DNA from: Nafulsella turpanensis ZLM-10
GTDB lineage: Bacteria > Bacteroidota > Bacteroidia > Cytophagales > Cyclobacteriaceae
Assembly (NCBI RefSeq): GCF_000346615.1
Contig: NZ_ANNU01000024.1
Location: forward strand, 1-64,000
Length of the DNA stretch: 64,000 nt
Direction: 5' to 3'
Shown here: in pieces, positions 51,990 through 60,305 of the stretch
Layout of the letters: each line of letters begins with the position of its first letter
How positions within the stretch are numbered: position 1 is the first letter of the stretch
Program-made: the position numbers and the translations under genes
The notes under the pieces: generated by a model
What the model saw: only the letters and a program-made list of their open reading frames with translations
Databases searched by the model: none
Told to the model about the DNA's origin: nothing

Positions 51990-52876
51990 TATTCACAAAC
52001 GTAAATGCTGTACAGGTCGAAGAACTGGTGGTCCGGTACTTCGTCGAACATATAATTAAAACGGATAAACCTGGGGCGGCCTCCAAACGAAATATTTCTG
52101 ATATACGGGGCAAGGGCATTAAAGTAAGAAGATTGGGTATCGATGCTGCCCCATAAAATTGTTTTGGTAGTGGTTCTGTCGAGCTGTAACTGCTGGAAGA
52201 TGAGCATAACATACCGTACAAATTCCTGTTCGGTACGACAGTAAAACATATTGCAGTACTCCAGCTTTCTGCTGTTTGTAACCACGGCCGTCAGTACATT
52301 ATTCTCCAGCATCAGGAAGAGATCCTGCTGACTGCTGTGGTCTTCATACTGAAGGATGCCTTCGGTAAAGGCGCAGGTGTGGTGGAGTACCTGTAGGTGG
52401 AGGTTAGGATAGCGTTGGTGGAGCCACTCAATCAGGCGGCTATTGGCAGCAAAAACGGTTACTGCATTTGTTTTAATATGCTTGTAGTAAAAAAGCCGTT
52501 CGCGCTGCTCATCAATATGGCAGTTCAGCCGTAGGTACGCGCCCAGCTTTTCTTTATCGAAAAGCGAGGCGGGTACCAGGCAAAACTTATGGTTTTTTAC
52601 AGAAAATTTAACCCCATTCCAGAAGCCGGCCATCAGGAGGTGATGGTCACGGAAAAGCGTTTCCAGTATCTGGAGGTAGTCTTCTTCTGTATCTATACCG
52701 AATAAATCATAATGCTCCAGTAAAAGGCAATGGTGAGTTTTGGAATCTACAATAATTAATTGAAATTCCTTATCGCCGGCCTGTAAGAGTAAGTTGTATT
52801 GTTCCAGCTGGTCAATGTCGAACTTACCGTCTTTTATTTTCTGGCGTAGTTTATAATATGCTTCGGTGGTATTCAA
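51989..52876 (-). CDS. DUF3822 family protein
   Basis: A 295-residue cytoplasmic protein of the Bacteroidetes-specific DUF3822 family, without signal peptide or membrane segments. It has features that suggest a two-lobed actin/RNase H-like fold (LFLMLENNVLTAVVTNSRKLEYCNMFYCRTEQEFVRYVM; TILWGSIDTQSSYFNALAPY). It ends in DHQFFDLYSIYVCE. Function is unknown. Close linkage to coaD is seen in many relatives as far as I recall. Here it also follows a small membrane-anchored protein by one base. Confidence 0.85.
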   Translation of the reverse strand: MNTTEAYYKLRQKIKDGKFDIDQLEQYNLLLQAGDKEFQLIIVDSKTHHCLLLEHYDLFGIDTEEDYLQILETLFRDHHLLMAGFWNGVKFSVKNHKFCLVPASLFDKEKLGAYLRLNCHIDEQRERLFYYKHIKTNAVTVFAANSRLIEWLHQRYPNLHLQVLHHTCAFTEGILQYEDHSSQQDLFLMLENNVLTAVVTNSRKLEYCNMFYCRTEQEFVRYVMLIFQQLQLDRTTTKTILWGSIDTQSSYFNALAPYIRNISFGGRPRFIRFNYMFDEVPDHQFFDLYSIYVCE

Positions 52877-52877
52877 A

Positions 52878-53459
52878 TTAAAATTCCCAGTTTCCCTGAG
52901 TGGTGGCTTCTGTTCTTGAACCTACTCTTAACGGACCAGGGCCAACATCTCCTCGGCGCTCCGGATTAATTACATGCACATCTTTTACTTCAAAAACATC
53001 TACGACAGCACCGGTTCCCTTTGTAATCTGGTCGGCAAAAAGTTCGAAACGTTTGCCTTCACTTCCGGGAATTATCGGCAGTTCCGCAAGGTTAAAGTCA
53101 GGATATTTTCTCTCGTTAAAGAGGGAGTCTCTTACACTTACCGTACCAAGAGTATCATAATTCACGATGGTACTATCTGCACCATAATCAAGCGTTATAA
53201 CCCTTTCCCTTTTCTGTACAATATACATTTTACCGGTATCAATAAAGCCCAGCAGGGAATCCCAGTTGTCGGTATATTCACCACGTACGGCCTGGTAGGC
53301 AATCTGGGCATCGCGAATCATTTTCAGTTTGCGTATAACCCTTTCTTCAGTAGAGGTTATCAACCGCTCCTGATTAATGTCAGTTCTGATAGAATCGTAG
53401 AGGAAGTATCCCAGCCCAATGGCTACTACAAAAAGTAAAATAGTAAATATTCTAGTCAT
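52878..53459 (-). CDS. Hypothetical single-span membrane protein with pseudopilin-like N-terminus
   Basis: A 193-residue protein. One transmembrane helix lies at residues 5-23 (FTILLFVVAIGLGYFLYDSI). It continues into a helical stretch (ERLITSTEERVIRKLKMIRDAQIAYQAVRGEY) and then a beta-rich domain (MYIVQKRERVITLDYG ... FELFADQITKGTGAVVDVFEVKDVHVINPERRGD). The helix followed by IRDAQIAYQAVRGEYTDNWDSL resembles pseudopilins, though no prepilin peptidase site (G/FTxxE) is present. It is the first gene of the operon with DUF3822 and coaD. A near-match -7 box (TATACTTG) lies at 53479-53486 on the minus strand. Confidence 0.72.
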   Translation of the reverse strand: MTRIFTILLFVVAIGLGYFLYDSIRTDINQERLITSTEERVIRKLKMIRDAQIAYQAVRGEYTDNWDSLLGFIDTGKMYIVQKRERVITLDYGADSTIVNYDTLGTVSVRDSLFNERKYPDFNLAELPIIPGSEGKRFELFADQITKGTGAVVDVFEVKDVHVINPERRGDVGPGPLRVGSRTEATTQGNWEF

Positions 53460-53534
53460 TTTTCCGTGATTTTAAATGCAAGTATAAAAATTTTATGGTG
53501 TAAAACATAGTGAATGAAGTCGCTATTTTATTGA

Positions 53535-54026
53535 TTATTTTTCAAATTTGAAATATCCGGCCTTATTATTTAGCTCTTCCATGCTGCTGCAGCCATGGAA
53601 AAGAGCATGTAATTTCTTCATCCCCATCCTATTTAATTCGTCAAAATTCATAAAGCGAACTTCCTGTATTATTTGCTCCTGCGAACTAAGTTCGGGGTCT
53701 GTTCCCCGGTGTAGGTGCCCTCCTTTTCGTTGCACTGAAAAAAAAAGCTCTACTGCATGTAACGGGGCCTGTAAATGTTCGTGAACAAAAAGAAAATCTT
53801 TTACCGAAATCTCCAGGCCTGTTTCCTCTTTAAATTCCCTCTTCAGGTTATCAGGCAGGGAAGAGTCCCATTCTGCTTCACCGCCGGGGGGTAGCCACAA
53901 TTCGCCTTCTTCTCCAAGCCCTTTGTGGCGCACCAGTAAAATGTGCCCGTTTTCTATACAAATGCCACAAACCCTGAGTCGGAGACGGTTGCCGTATTTT
54001 TGATGTATGAAGTCTCGATCGCTCAT
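53535..54026 (-). CDS. Nudix hydrolase with altered Nudix box
   Basis: A 163-residue Nudix-fold protein. LRVCGICIENGHILLVRH and LWLPPGGEAEWDSSL open the domain, and the box ends normally in LKREFKEETGLEI. The position of the first box Glu (G-x5-E) is Ser, while the REFxEE metal ligands are kept. VRFMNFDELNRM follows. The substrate is unknown; a nucleoside-diphosphate derivative is usual for this family. It stands alone and diverges from the PaaI gene. Confidence 0.85.
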   Translation of the reverse strand: MSDRDFIHQKYGNRLRLRVCGICIENGHILLVRHKGLGEEGELWLPPGGEAEWDSSLPDNLKREFKEETGLEISVKDFLFVHEHLQAPLHAVELFFSVQRKGGHLHRGTDPELSSQEQIIQEVRFMNFDELNRMGMKKLHALFHGCSSMEELNNKAGYFKFEK

Positions 54027-54123
54027 GCTATTTATTGTTATAGAGCCCCTATTATATGCTTCTGGGTATTCAAAGCTGCTTCCGAAAAGCTTTTTTATCC
54101 TCTGGAAGCTCCTGCTTATGTTT

Positions 54124-54131
54124 TATATTTG
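54124..54131 (+). promoter_or_regulatory. -7 promoter box of the PaaI-type thioesterase gene
   Basis: TATATTTG, perfect TAnnTTTG and identical to the his operon box; 19 nt before the ATG. Confidence 0.5.
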
Positions 54132-54150
54132 CAGCAGAAAATAATTTATT

Positions 54151-54612
54151 ATGCTTCAAACCTATAACAAAGATTATAAAGAAAGGGTAAAAAAATTTTT
54201 AAAAGGACAGCATTTCATGCACCTGATCGGCTTTGACTTAAGTGTAATTGAAGAAGGAAGGACAGAGGGATGGCTGGAAATAGAGCAGCAGCATAAGCAG
54301 CAGAAAGGCTTTGTTCATGGAGGTTTAGTTGCTACCCTGGCCGATATTACGGCTGGTTTTGCGGCTTACACCCTGGTGCCGGAAGATCAGCATGTGGTGA
54401 CGGCTGAAATAAAAGTTTCCTACTTCCGGCCTGCCGTGGGAGTAAAGCTGCATGTGGTGGGCAGTGTCCTAAAGCAGGGCAGGAAAATTAACTTTTGTGA
54501 AGCAGAGGTGTGGGATGTCAGCTATGATAGTAAGGGGCAGGAAGTGCGCCATTTGGCAGCAAAGGCTACTACTTCCATGGCAACCGTTTTCCCGGACGAT
54601 AGGGCTCCGTAA
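54151..54612 (+). CDS. PaaI family hotdog-fold thioesterase
   Basis: A 153-residue acyl-CoA thioesterase. The active-site segment is FVHGGLVATLADITAGFAAYTL, with the catalytic Asp after the HGG loop, followed by the strand VVTAEIKVSYFRPAVG typical of the PaaI/YbgC class. It hydrolyses CoA thioesters; the physiological substrate cannot be told. PaaN is encoded 37 kb away, so there is no local phenylacetate operon. Confidence 0.9.
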   Translation: MLQTYNKDYKERVKKFLKGQHFMHLIGFDLSVIEEGRTEGWLEIEQQHKQQKGFVHGGLVATLADITAGFAAYTLVPEDQHVVTAEIKVSYFRPAVGVKLHVVGSVLKQGRKINFCEAEVWDVSYDSKGQEVRHLAAKATTSMATVFPDDRAP

Positions 54613-54692
54613 GGGTTTCGCTTCTTTTTTACTTATGTTTCAGGAAAGCAAACTTGAAAGCTTTTCAGAACAGACATTAAAATCCATCTAAT

Positions 54693-56102
54693 TTGCCTTT
54701 ATTTTCCCAAATCATTCTTAAAAAATTTCCTTTTCAGCCGACGAGTGGGCAGTCGCGTTTCTTTAACCTGCTCGACAGCTTTATAAAGGCGCCTGAAGGT
54801 AGCCGGCAAGCCCTTTTGTTGCGTGGCTATGCAGGTACGGGAAAAACCACCGTGGTGAGCGCCCTGGTGCAGACGCTGCCGCTCTTCAATTACCGCTTTG
54901 CACTAATGGCCCCTACCGGAAGGGCCGCCAAGGTAATGAGCTCCTATACCGGTAAAGCGGCTTATACCATCCACAAGATTATTTACCGGCAGGCAGGAGA
55001 ACCTGGAGGAGGAGATGATCTCCTGTTTGACCTTCAGAAGAACTATTTTAAAAATACCATTTTTATTATCGACGAAGCCTCTATGCTGTCTGATGTGGCA
55101 GAGGTAGGCCATAACGGATTGCTGAAGGATTTAATTGACTTTGTTTATGCCCATGAAAATAATAAGCTACTGCTGATTGGCGACAGTGCGCAGCTGCCAC
55201 CGGTGCATCAGCAGCAAAGCCCTGCCCTGGATATTAATTATTTGCAGCGCCACCTCCGGCTGCAGGTACAGGAGGTAGAGTTTACAGAAGTAATGCGGCA
55301 GGAGCATGATAGCGGTATTTTGTTTAATGCCACTAATTTGCGGAATGAGCTGCAAAAAGAAGCTTTCTCTATTAAGTTCGTTACCCGCACTTTTAAAGAT
55401 ACCTACCGGATGACGGGTGAAAAGCTGGAAGATGGACTCCGCTATGCCTACAATAAATTCGGGATGGAAAATGCCATTATCATTACCCGATCCAATAAAG
55501 CGGCAGTGCAATATAACCAGTATATCCGGCGGGTCATCCAGTATAGCGAAAGCGAAATTGATGCCGGCGACTACCTGATGATAGTTCGTAACAATTATAC
55601 CTACCTGCCTCCCGATTCGCCAGCCAACTTTCTGGCAAACGGCGATTTTGTGGAGGTAATGAAGATTGTGAACTTCGAAGACCTTTATGGCTACCGCTTC
55701 GCCACCCTGGAACTGCGCCTGACAGATTATCCGGATGTGCCACCTTTCGAAGCCAAAATTATTCTGGACACCCTTCACACGCCCCAGGCTTCCCTATCGT
55801 CCGAAGATTACCGGAAGCTATACGAAGCAGTAAAATTGGATTATGCCGACCTGTCGAAGAAGAAGGAGCTGCGCGAAGCCTTAAAAAAAGATCCCTATCT
55901 GAATGCCCTGCAGGTAAAATTTGCCTATGCACTTACCTGCCATAAATCGCAGGGAGGGCAGTGGGATGCGGTTTTCGTAGACCAGGGCTACCTTACCGAA
56001 GAGATGGTAGACCGGGAATATATCCGCTGGTTGTATACCGCCATTACCCGTGCCACCAAAGAATTATATTTAATTAATTTCAATAAGAATTTTTTTTCGT
56101 AA
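54693..56102 (+). CDS. RecD-like superfamily 1 DNA helicase
   Basis: A 469-residue ATP-dependent helicase. It starts at TTG (54693) because no ATG exists before the conserved FPFQPTSGQSRFF segment. Motifs in order: Walker A LLRGYAGTGKTTVVSAL, motif Ia LMAPTGRAAKVMSSY, Walker B FIIDEASMLSD, motif III LIGDSAQLPPVHQQQS, the late CHKSQGGQWDAVFVDQG and motif VI YTAITRATKELYLI. It lacks the long N-terminal domain of RecD2, so it is the compact form common in Bacteroidetes. A role in recombination or repair is inferred. It is followed closely by the DUF1573 gene. Confidence 0.92.
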   Translation: MPLFSQIILKKFPFQPTSGQSRFFNLLDSFIKAPEGSRQALLLRGYAGTGKTTVVSALVQTLPLFNYRFALMAPTGRAAKVMSSYTGKAAYTIHKIIYRQAGEPGGGDDLLFDLQKNYFKNTIFIIDEASMLSDVAEVGHNGLLKDLIDFVYAHENNKLLLIGDSAQLPPVHQQQSPALDINYLQRHLRLQVQEVEFTEVMRQEHDSGILFNATNLRNELQKEAFSIKFVTRTFKDTYRMTGEKLEDGLRYAYNKFGMENAIIITRSNKAAVQYNQYIRRVIQYSESEIDAGDYLMIVRNNYTYLPPDSPANFLANGDFVEVMKIVNFEDLYGYRFATLELRLTDYPDVPPFEAKIILDTLHTPQASLSSEDYRKLYEAVKLDYADLSKKKELREALKKDPYLNALQVKFAYALTCHKSQGGQWDAVFVDQGYLTEEMVDREYIRWLYTAITRATKELYLINFNKNFFS

Positions 56103-56177
56103 TATTTGTTAATGAGAAAGGCATTGTTTTTGCCTGTGGTAGTAGAGAAAACATCATCCAAAATAACCAACAAAAAT

Positions 56178-56600
56178 ATGAAGCAAGTATTATTTACCAT
56201 CCTGGCTCTTTTTGTAAGTGTAGCCGTATTTGCCCAGAAGCCTGTGGCGGAAAAATCGACTCAGGCCGGCCCCAGAATTACTTTTGAAGAAAGCGAGTAC
56301 AACTTTGGTGATATTTACCAGGGCGACAAGGTTGAGCATGTTTTTACCTTCGAAAACACAGGTACTGAGCCGCTTATTCTCACCAACGTAAATGTAACCT
56401 GTGGCTGTACAGCTACCGACTGGCCCCGCAATCCTGTTGCTCCAGGCGATACTGCTCAATTGAAAGTGACTTTTAACAGTGCCGGAAAAATGGGAGGGCA
56501 AACGAAAGTGATTACCATTATCTCCAATGCGGTAAACTCCCAGGAAAGGGTAAAAATGGTAGGCAATATACTTCCTCCCAAAAAAGAGGAGACTAAGTAA
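56178..56600 (+). CDS. DUF1573 exported protein
   Basis: A 140-residue protein. A longer frame opens at 56106, but the ATG at 56178 starts the signal peptide (KQVLFTILALFVSVAVFAQ). The mature part is a single Ig-like DUF1573 domain: ITFEESEYNFGDIYQGDKV, FTFENTGTEPLILTNV, the conserved VTCGCTATDW and PGDTAQLKVTFNSAGKMG. It is a periplasmic or surface protein of unknown function and is abundant in Bacteroidetes. It has its own strong terminator. Confidence 0.92.
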   Translation: MKQVLFTILALFVSVAVFAQKPVAEKSTQAGPRITFEESEYNFGDIYQGDKVEHVFTFENTGTEPLILTNVNVTCGCTATDWPRNPVAPGDTAQLKVTFNSAGKMGGQTKVITIISNAVNSQERVKMVGNILPPKKEETK

Positions 56601-56621
56601 AAATAGAATTAGTGAGAAATG

Positions 56622-56659
56622 AAAAGGGGCTGCTTTAAAAAGCAGCCCCTTTTTTTTTG
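56622..56659 (+). terminator. Terminator of the DUF1573 gene
   Basis: Perfect 14-bp stem (56622-56635 / 56640-56653) with a 4-nt loop and an eight-base T-run. It may also act weakly on the minus strand for the DUF423 gene. Confidence 0.95.
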
Positions 56660-56685
56660 GGGTTCCCGATGGAAGAGCAGTTCTT

Positions 56686-57060
56686 TTACAGGTTCTTAAA
56701 AACACCTATAAACAGGCAAACCCAGGCAGCAATAAGCGCCAGTCCACCAATAGGAGTTACAGCGCCCCATTTGCCAACATTGCTCAGGCAAAGAATGTAA
56801 AGTGAGCCGGAAAATATTATAATGCCGGCAATATAGGCCCAGCCTGCATATTCAAACCACCGGCTTTCTGCTCTGCCGAGGAGTAAAGCTGTAGCCAGTA
56901 AAGCAAGCGTATGGTACATCTGGTATTTAACGGCAGTTTCAAAGGTGGCCGTGCGGCCGGTTTGCTCGAGCATAGCACTTAAGGCATGTGCGCCAAAGGC
57001 ACCAATCATCACTCCCAGCGCCCCGAGGGCAGCGCTCCAGAGTAAGAAAATTTTTTGCAT
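56686..57060 (-). CDS. DUF423 family small membrane protein
   Basis: A 124-residue protein with four transmembrane helices. The family signature GALGVMIGAFGAHAL is at the N-terminus, followed by TAVKYQMYHTLALLATALL and IIFSGSLYILCLSN, and the end SNVGKWGAVTPIGGLALIAAWVCL is typical. E. coli YgdD belongs here. Function is unknown. Confidence 0.93.
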   Translation of the reverse strand: MQKIFLLWSAALGALGVMIGAFGAHALSAMLEQTGRTATFETAVKYQMYHTLALLATALLLGRAESRWFEYAGWAYIAGIIIFSGSLYILCLSNVGKWGAVTPIGGLALIAAWVCLFIGVFKNL

Positions 57061-57182
57061 ATCATTCGGGTTAGGTGGTGGAGGTTAGTTTTCAGAAAAT
57101 TCTGCAGCGGCTCATCTTCAGGAAGGAAGTCCCAATGGGGCCGGCAGGTGTGTTGTTTCAATAGTACCTTAGTGCCAGTTTT

Positions 57183-57857
57183 TCAATGGTAATTTCTGCT
57201 GCCAAAGAGGGCACTACCAATGCGTACCATCGTACTTCCTTCCTCAAGGGCGGTAAGGTAGTCGCTGCTCATACCCATGGAAAGTTCCTTCATCTCCGCA
57301 TTAGGTAAGGTATAGTCTGTCCTGATACGGTCGAAGAGCTCCCGGAGGTAATGGAACTCCTCCCGTATCCGTTCCAGGTTTTCGGTATTGGTTGCCATTC
57401 CCATAAGTCCTGTAACCTGGATGTGCCCCAGGGCGGCAAATTCCGGAGACTGCAGGAGCTCCAGCAATTCTTCTTCACTCAAGCCGAACTTTGTTTCTTC
57501 GCGGGCAATATGAACCTGTAAAAGACAGTTGATGGTCCTGCCCACTTTCTCTCCCTGCTTGTTTATTTCTTTTAGCAGTCTCCAGCTATCGACCGAATGG
57601 ATAAGGTGGACGAAGGAAGCAATGTATTTTACTTTGTTACGCTGGAGGTGGCCAATCATGTGCCAGCGGATATCCTTTGGGAGCTGTTCAAATTTTTCCG
57701 TCAGCTCCTGCACTTTATTTTCACCAAAATCTTTTAAACCTGCTTCATACGCCTCCAGAATATCTTCCACCGGCTTTGTCTTACTTACAGCAATTAAAGT
57801 GCAGGAGTCGTTTTGTATTATGTTTTCAAATCTTTTAATGTTTTCTGCTATATTCAT
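57183..57857 (-). CDS. YggS/PLPBP family pyridoxal-phosphate homeostasis protein
   Basis: A 224-residue single-domain alanine-racemase-fold protein. The frame opens at 57893, but the ATG at 57857 (MNIAENIKRFENII) is the likely start. PLP-binding Lys26 is in LIAVSKTKP, followed by FGENKVQEL and IRWHMIGHLQRNK. The phosphate-binding end is MGMSSDYLTALEEGSTMVRIGSALFGSR. Family members buffer free PLP and affect amino-acid homeostasis without known catalysis. Confidence 0.95.
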   Translation of the reverse strand: MNIAENIKRFENIIQNDSCTLIAVSKTKPVEDILEAYEAGLKDFGENKVQELTEKFEQLPKDIRWHMIGHLQRNKVKYIASFVHLIHSVDSWRLLKEINKQGEKVGRTINCLLQVHIAREETKFGLSEEELLELLQSPEFAALGHIQVTGLMGMATNTENLERIREEFHYLRELFDRIRTDYTLPNAEMKELSMGMSSDYLTALEEGSTMVRIGSALFGSRNYH

Positions 57858-58008
57858 GCTTTTATTATTTTTGGCTTTAGCTATATTTATCACTTAAATG
57901 TCCTTAGTGGATATTGTTGTAAGTAATAAAGCTTAATTTTAAGTAAAATCCCCAAACCTCTGCAAAATACACAGCAGAATGTAAAGAGGGTAATGAACAA
58001 AGGAATTT

Positions 58009-59571
58009 ATGGCGATTTTAGGGAGCTTGCTCAAAAAAGGAATCAGAATAAGAGAAAGTATAGAGCAGGAAAAACTTGAACCGCAGCAGTTACAGTGCAA
58101 AGAACTGAAAAAGCTATTGGCTAAAGCGCAGCAGACAGCCATCGGGAAAGACTTTTCCTTTACTGAAATCCTTGCAGCAGGAGGGGGAGGTGCTAAGGAA
58201 CTATACCGCTCTTTCAAAGAAAATGTGCCGGTACATGATTATAATAAAATGTACAATTCCTACTGGCACCGTACACGTACCGGCGAAAAAGATGTTTGCT
58301 GGCCCGGGCAGGTTAAGTATTTTGCTTTAAGCTCCGGTACCTCCGAGGCCGCGTCAAAGTATATTCCTGTTACCAACGACATGCTGAGGGCCATCCGGCG
58401 GACCAGTGTCCGGCAAATTCTTTCGCTTTCCCATTATAAAAACCTGCCATCGGACCTTTTTACAACTAATATTCTGATGTTGGGTGGCAGCACTTTGCTG
58501 AATCATTCGGGTTCTTACTACGAAGGAGATTTAAGTGGGATAACGGCCTCTAAACTGCCATTTTGGTTCCAGGGGTTCTATAAGCCCGGCCAGAAGATTG
58601 CCAAGGAGCGGAACTGGGAAGAAAAGCTTAATGAGATTACCCGCCAGGCAAAGGATTGGAATATTGGCGTGATTGTGGGCGTTCCTGCCTGGATCCAAAT
58701 TCTAATCGAGAAAATTATTGCCTACTATAAGGTAGATACCATACACGATATCTGGCCTAACCTCTCCATATTTGTGCATGGTGGAGTGGCTTTCGAGCCA
58801 TATAAAAAGAGCTTTGAAAAGCTACTGGCGCGCCCTATAACCTATATGGAAACTTATCTGGCTTCCGAGGGCTTTATTGCCTTTCAGGCTTACCCAAATC
58901 GCCGAAGCATGAGACTGGTGCTGAACAATGGCATTTTCCATGAGTTTGTGCCATTTACCGAAAAGAACTTTGGCCCTGATGGGCAAATGGTGGAAAAGCC
59001 CGAAACCTGTATGATAGATGAGGTGGAGGAGGGGAAGGAGTATGCACTCCTGCTCACCACCTGCTCAGGAGCTTACCGTTACCTGATTGGCGATGTTATT
59101 AAATTTGTATCGAAAAAGGAAAGTGAAATCATAATTACCGGACGCACCAAGCATTTCCTGAGCCTGTGTGGAGAACATTTGTCGGTAGATAATATGAACC
59201 GGGCAATTCAATTAGTGGCAGAAGAGCTGGACACGGAAATTAATGAATTTACAGTGGCAGGGATACCCTATGAAAGTTTGTTTGCCCACCACTGGATTAT
59301 TGGTACCGATAAAGCTGTAGAGCCTCAGGTGGTAAAAGAAAGGCTGGATACTCATTTAAAAGCACTAAATGACGACTATGCCACGGAACGCAGTGCCGCC
59401 CTTAAGGAAGTACTAGTGGATGTAGTGCCTGTACAGGCTTTTTATAAATTTCTGAAGCAAAAAGGAAAAGAAGGAGGGCAGCATAAGTTTCCGCGGGTAA
59501 TTAAAAGCCAGATGTACCAGGAACTCCTGCATTTTATTGAAGAAGAACGCAAGAATGAATGGCAACAGTAG
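58009..59571 (+). CDS. GH3 auxin-responsive promoter family protein (acyl-adenylate/amide synthetase fold)
   Basis: A 520-residue bacterial member of the family of plant GH3 enzymes, which adenylate carboxylic acids and join them to amino acids. The ATP-binding loop is KYFALSSGTSEAASKYIPVT, and the second ATP motif YMETYLASEGFIAFQ contains the conserved Tyr and Glu. The hinge region YLIGDVIKFVSKKESEIIITGRTKHFLS and LCGEHLS are intact, so it should be active. The substrate in bacteria is not known to me. Its end overlaps the LysE-type exporter gene by 13 nt, which suggests the product or an amino acid may be exported. Confidence 0.92.
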   Translation: MAILGSLLKKGIRIRESIEQEKLEPQQLQCKELKKLLAKAQQTAIGKDFSFTEILAAGGGGAKELYRSFKENVPVHDYNKMYNSYWHRTRTGEKDVCWPGQVKYFALSSGTSEAASKYIPVTNDMLRAIRRTSVRQILSLSHYKNLPSDLFTTNILMLGGSTLLNHSGSYYEGDLSGITASKLPFWFQGFYKPGQKIAKERNWEEKLNEITRQAKDWNIGVIVGVPAWIQILIEKIIAYYKVDTIHDIWPNLSIFVHGGVAFEPYKKSFEKLLARPITYMETYLASEGFIAFQAYPNRRSMRLVLNNGIFHEFVPFTEKNFGPDGQMVEKPETCMIDEVEEGKEYALLLTTCSGAYRYLIGDVIKFVSKKESEIIITGRTKHFLSLCGEHLSVDNMNRAIQLVAEELDTEINEFTVAGIPYESLFAHHWIIGTDKAVEPQVVKERLDTHLKALNDDYATERSAALKEVLVDVVPVQAFYKFLKQKGKEGGQHKFPRVIKSQMYQELLHFIEEERKNEWQQ

Positions 59572-60200
59572 ATGCTCTAATTAATGGCATTCTGCATGGC
59601 TTACTCCTGGCGCTACTGATTGGGCCTGTTTTTTTTGCCCTTATCCAAACCAGCATCGAAAAAGGTTTTGCATCCGGTGCAGGAATGGCAGTAGGCATAG
59701 CCCTGAGTGATGCTTTATTTGTTGTAATTGCCTCCATTGGTGTGGCCACTCTCACCAAAAATACGGATTTTCAGCTGTGGCTTGGCCTTGCCGGTGGGAT
59801 TATCATGCTGATTTTTGGCGGGAGTAGTTTAGTCCGGAAAGTACAGGAGCAGCAGAGGCAGGTAGTTGCCGTAAACGGAAAGTCAATTGGCCGGCAGTTA
59901 ATCAAAGGATTTCTGCTGAATGGTATCAATCCTTTCGTATTGTTATTCTGGATTGGAGTTGCCAGCATGGTGGCTCTCAACTATCGTTATCCTTTTGAAC
60001 TTGAAGTGGTTTTCTTCGCTGCCACCATTCTCACCGTTTTACTACTGGATTTTGTAAAAGCGTATGCCGCCAATAAGTTAAGGAGGGTGTTAACCCCTCT
60101 CTTCATGAACTGGATGAACAGAATTGTAGGTGTTGTGCTGATTCTCTTCAGCTTTAGGTTGTTTTTCTTTGCCTTTGAAGCAATAGACTACAGGTTTTAG
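59559..60200 (+). CDS. LysE family amino-acid exporter (RhtB/LysE type)
   Basis: A 213-residue protein with six transmembrane helices. The signature GILHGLLLALLIGPVFFALIQTSIEKGF is at the N-terminus (family G-x-x-x-GP near helix one), then GMAVGIALSDALFV, and GFLLNGINPFVLLFWIGVASMV carries the conserved NP of the fourth helix. It exports amino acids or small amino compounds; the substrate is unknown. Translationally coupled to GH3 by a 13-nt overlap. Confidence 0.9.
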   Translation: MATVDALINGILHGLLLALLIGPVFFALIQTSIEKGFASGAGMAVGIALSDALFVVIASIGVATLTKNTDFQLWLGLAGGIIMLIFGGSSLVRKVQEQQRQVVAVNGKSIGRQLIKGFLLNGINPFVLLFWIGVASMVALNYRYPFELEVVFFAATILTVLLLDFVKAYAANKLRRVLTPLFMNWMNRIVGVVLILFSFRLFFFAFEAIDYRF

Positions 60201-60305
60201 GTGGAAGAAAGGATGGTGAGCGTTTAAATATCTTTTTTCAGGAGCGGATTTTATCAGCTTGTGCAAAGCTACCTACCTGCGCAGGCGTTGTAAGTCATTA
60301 CTTCC

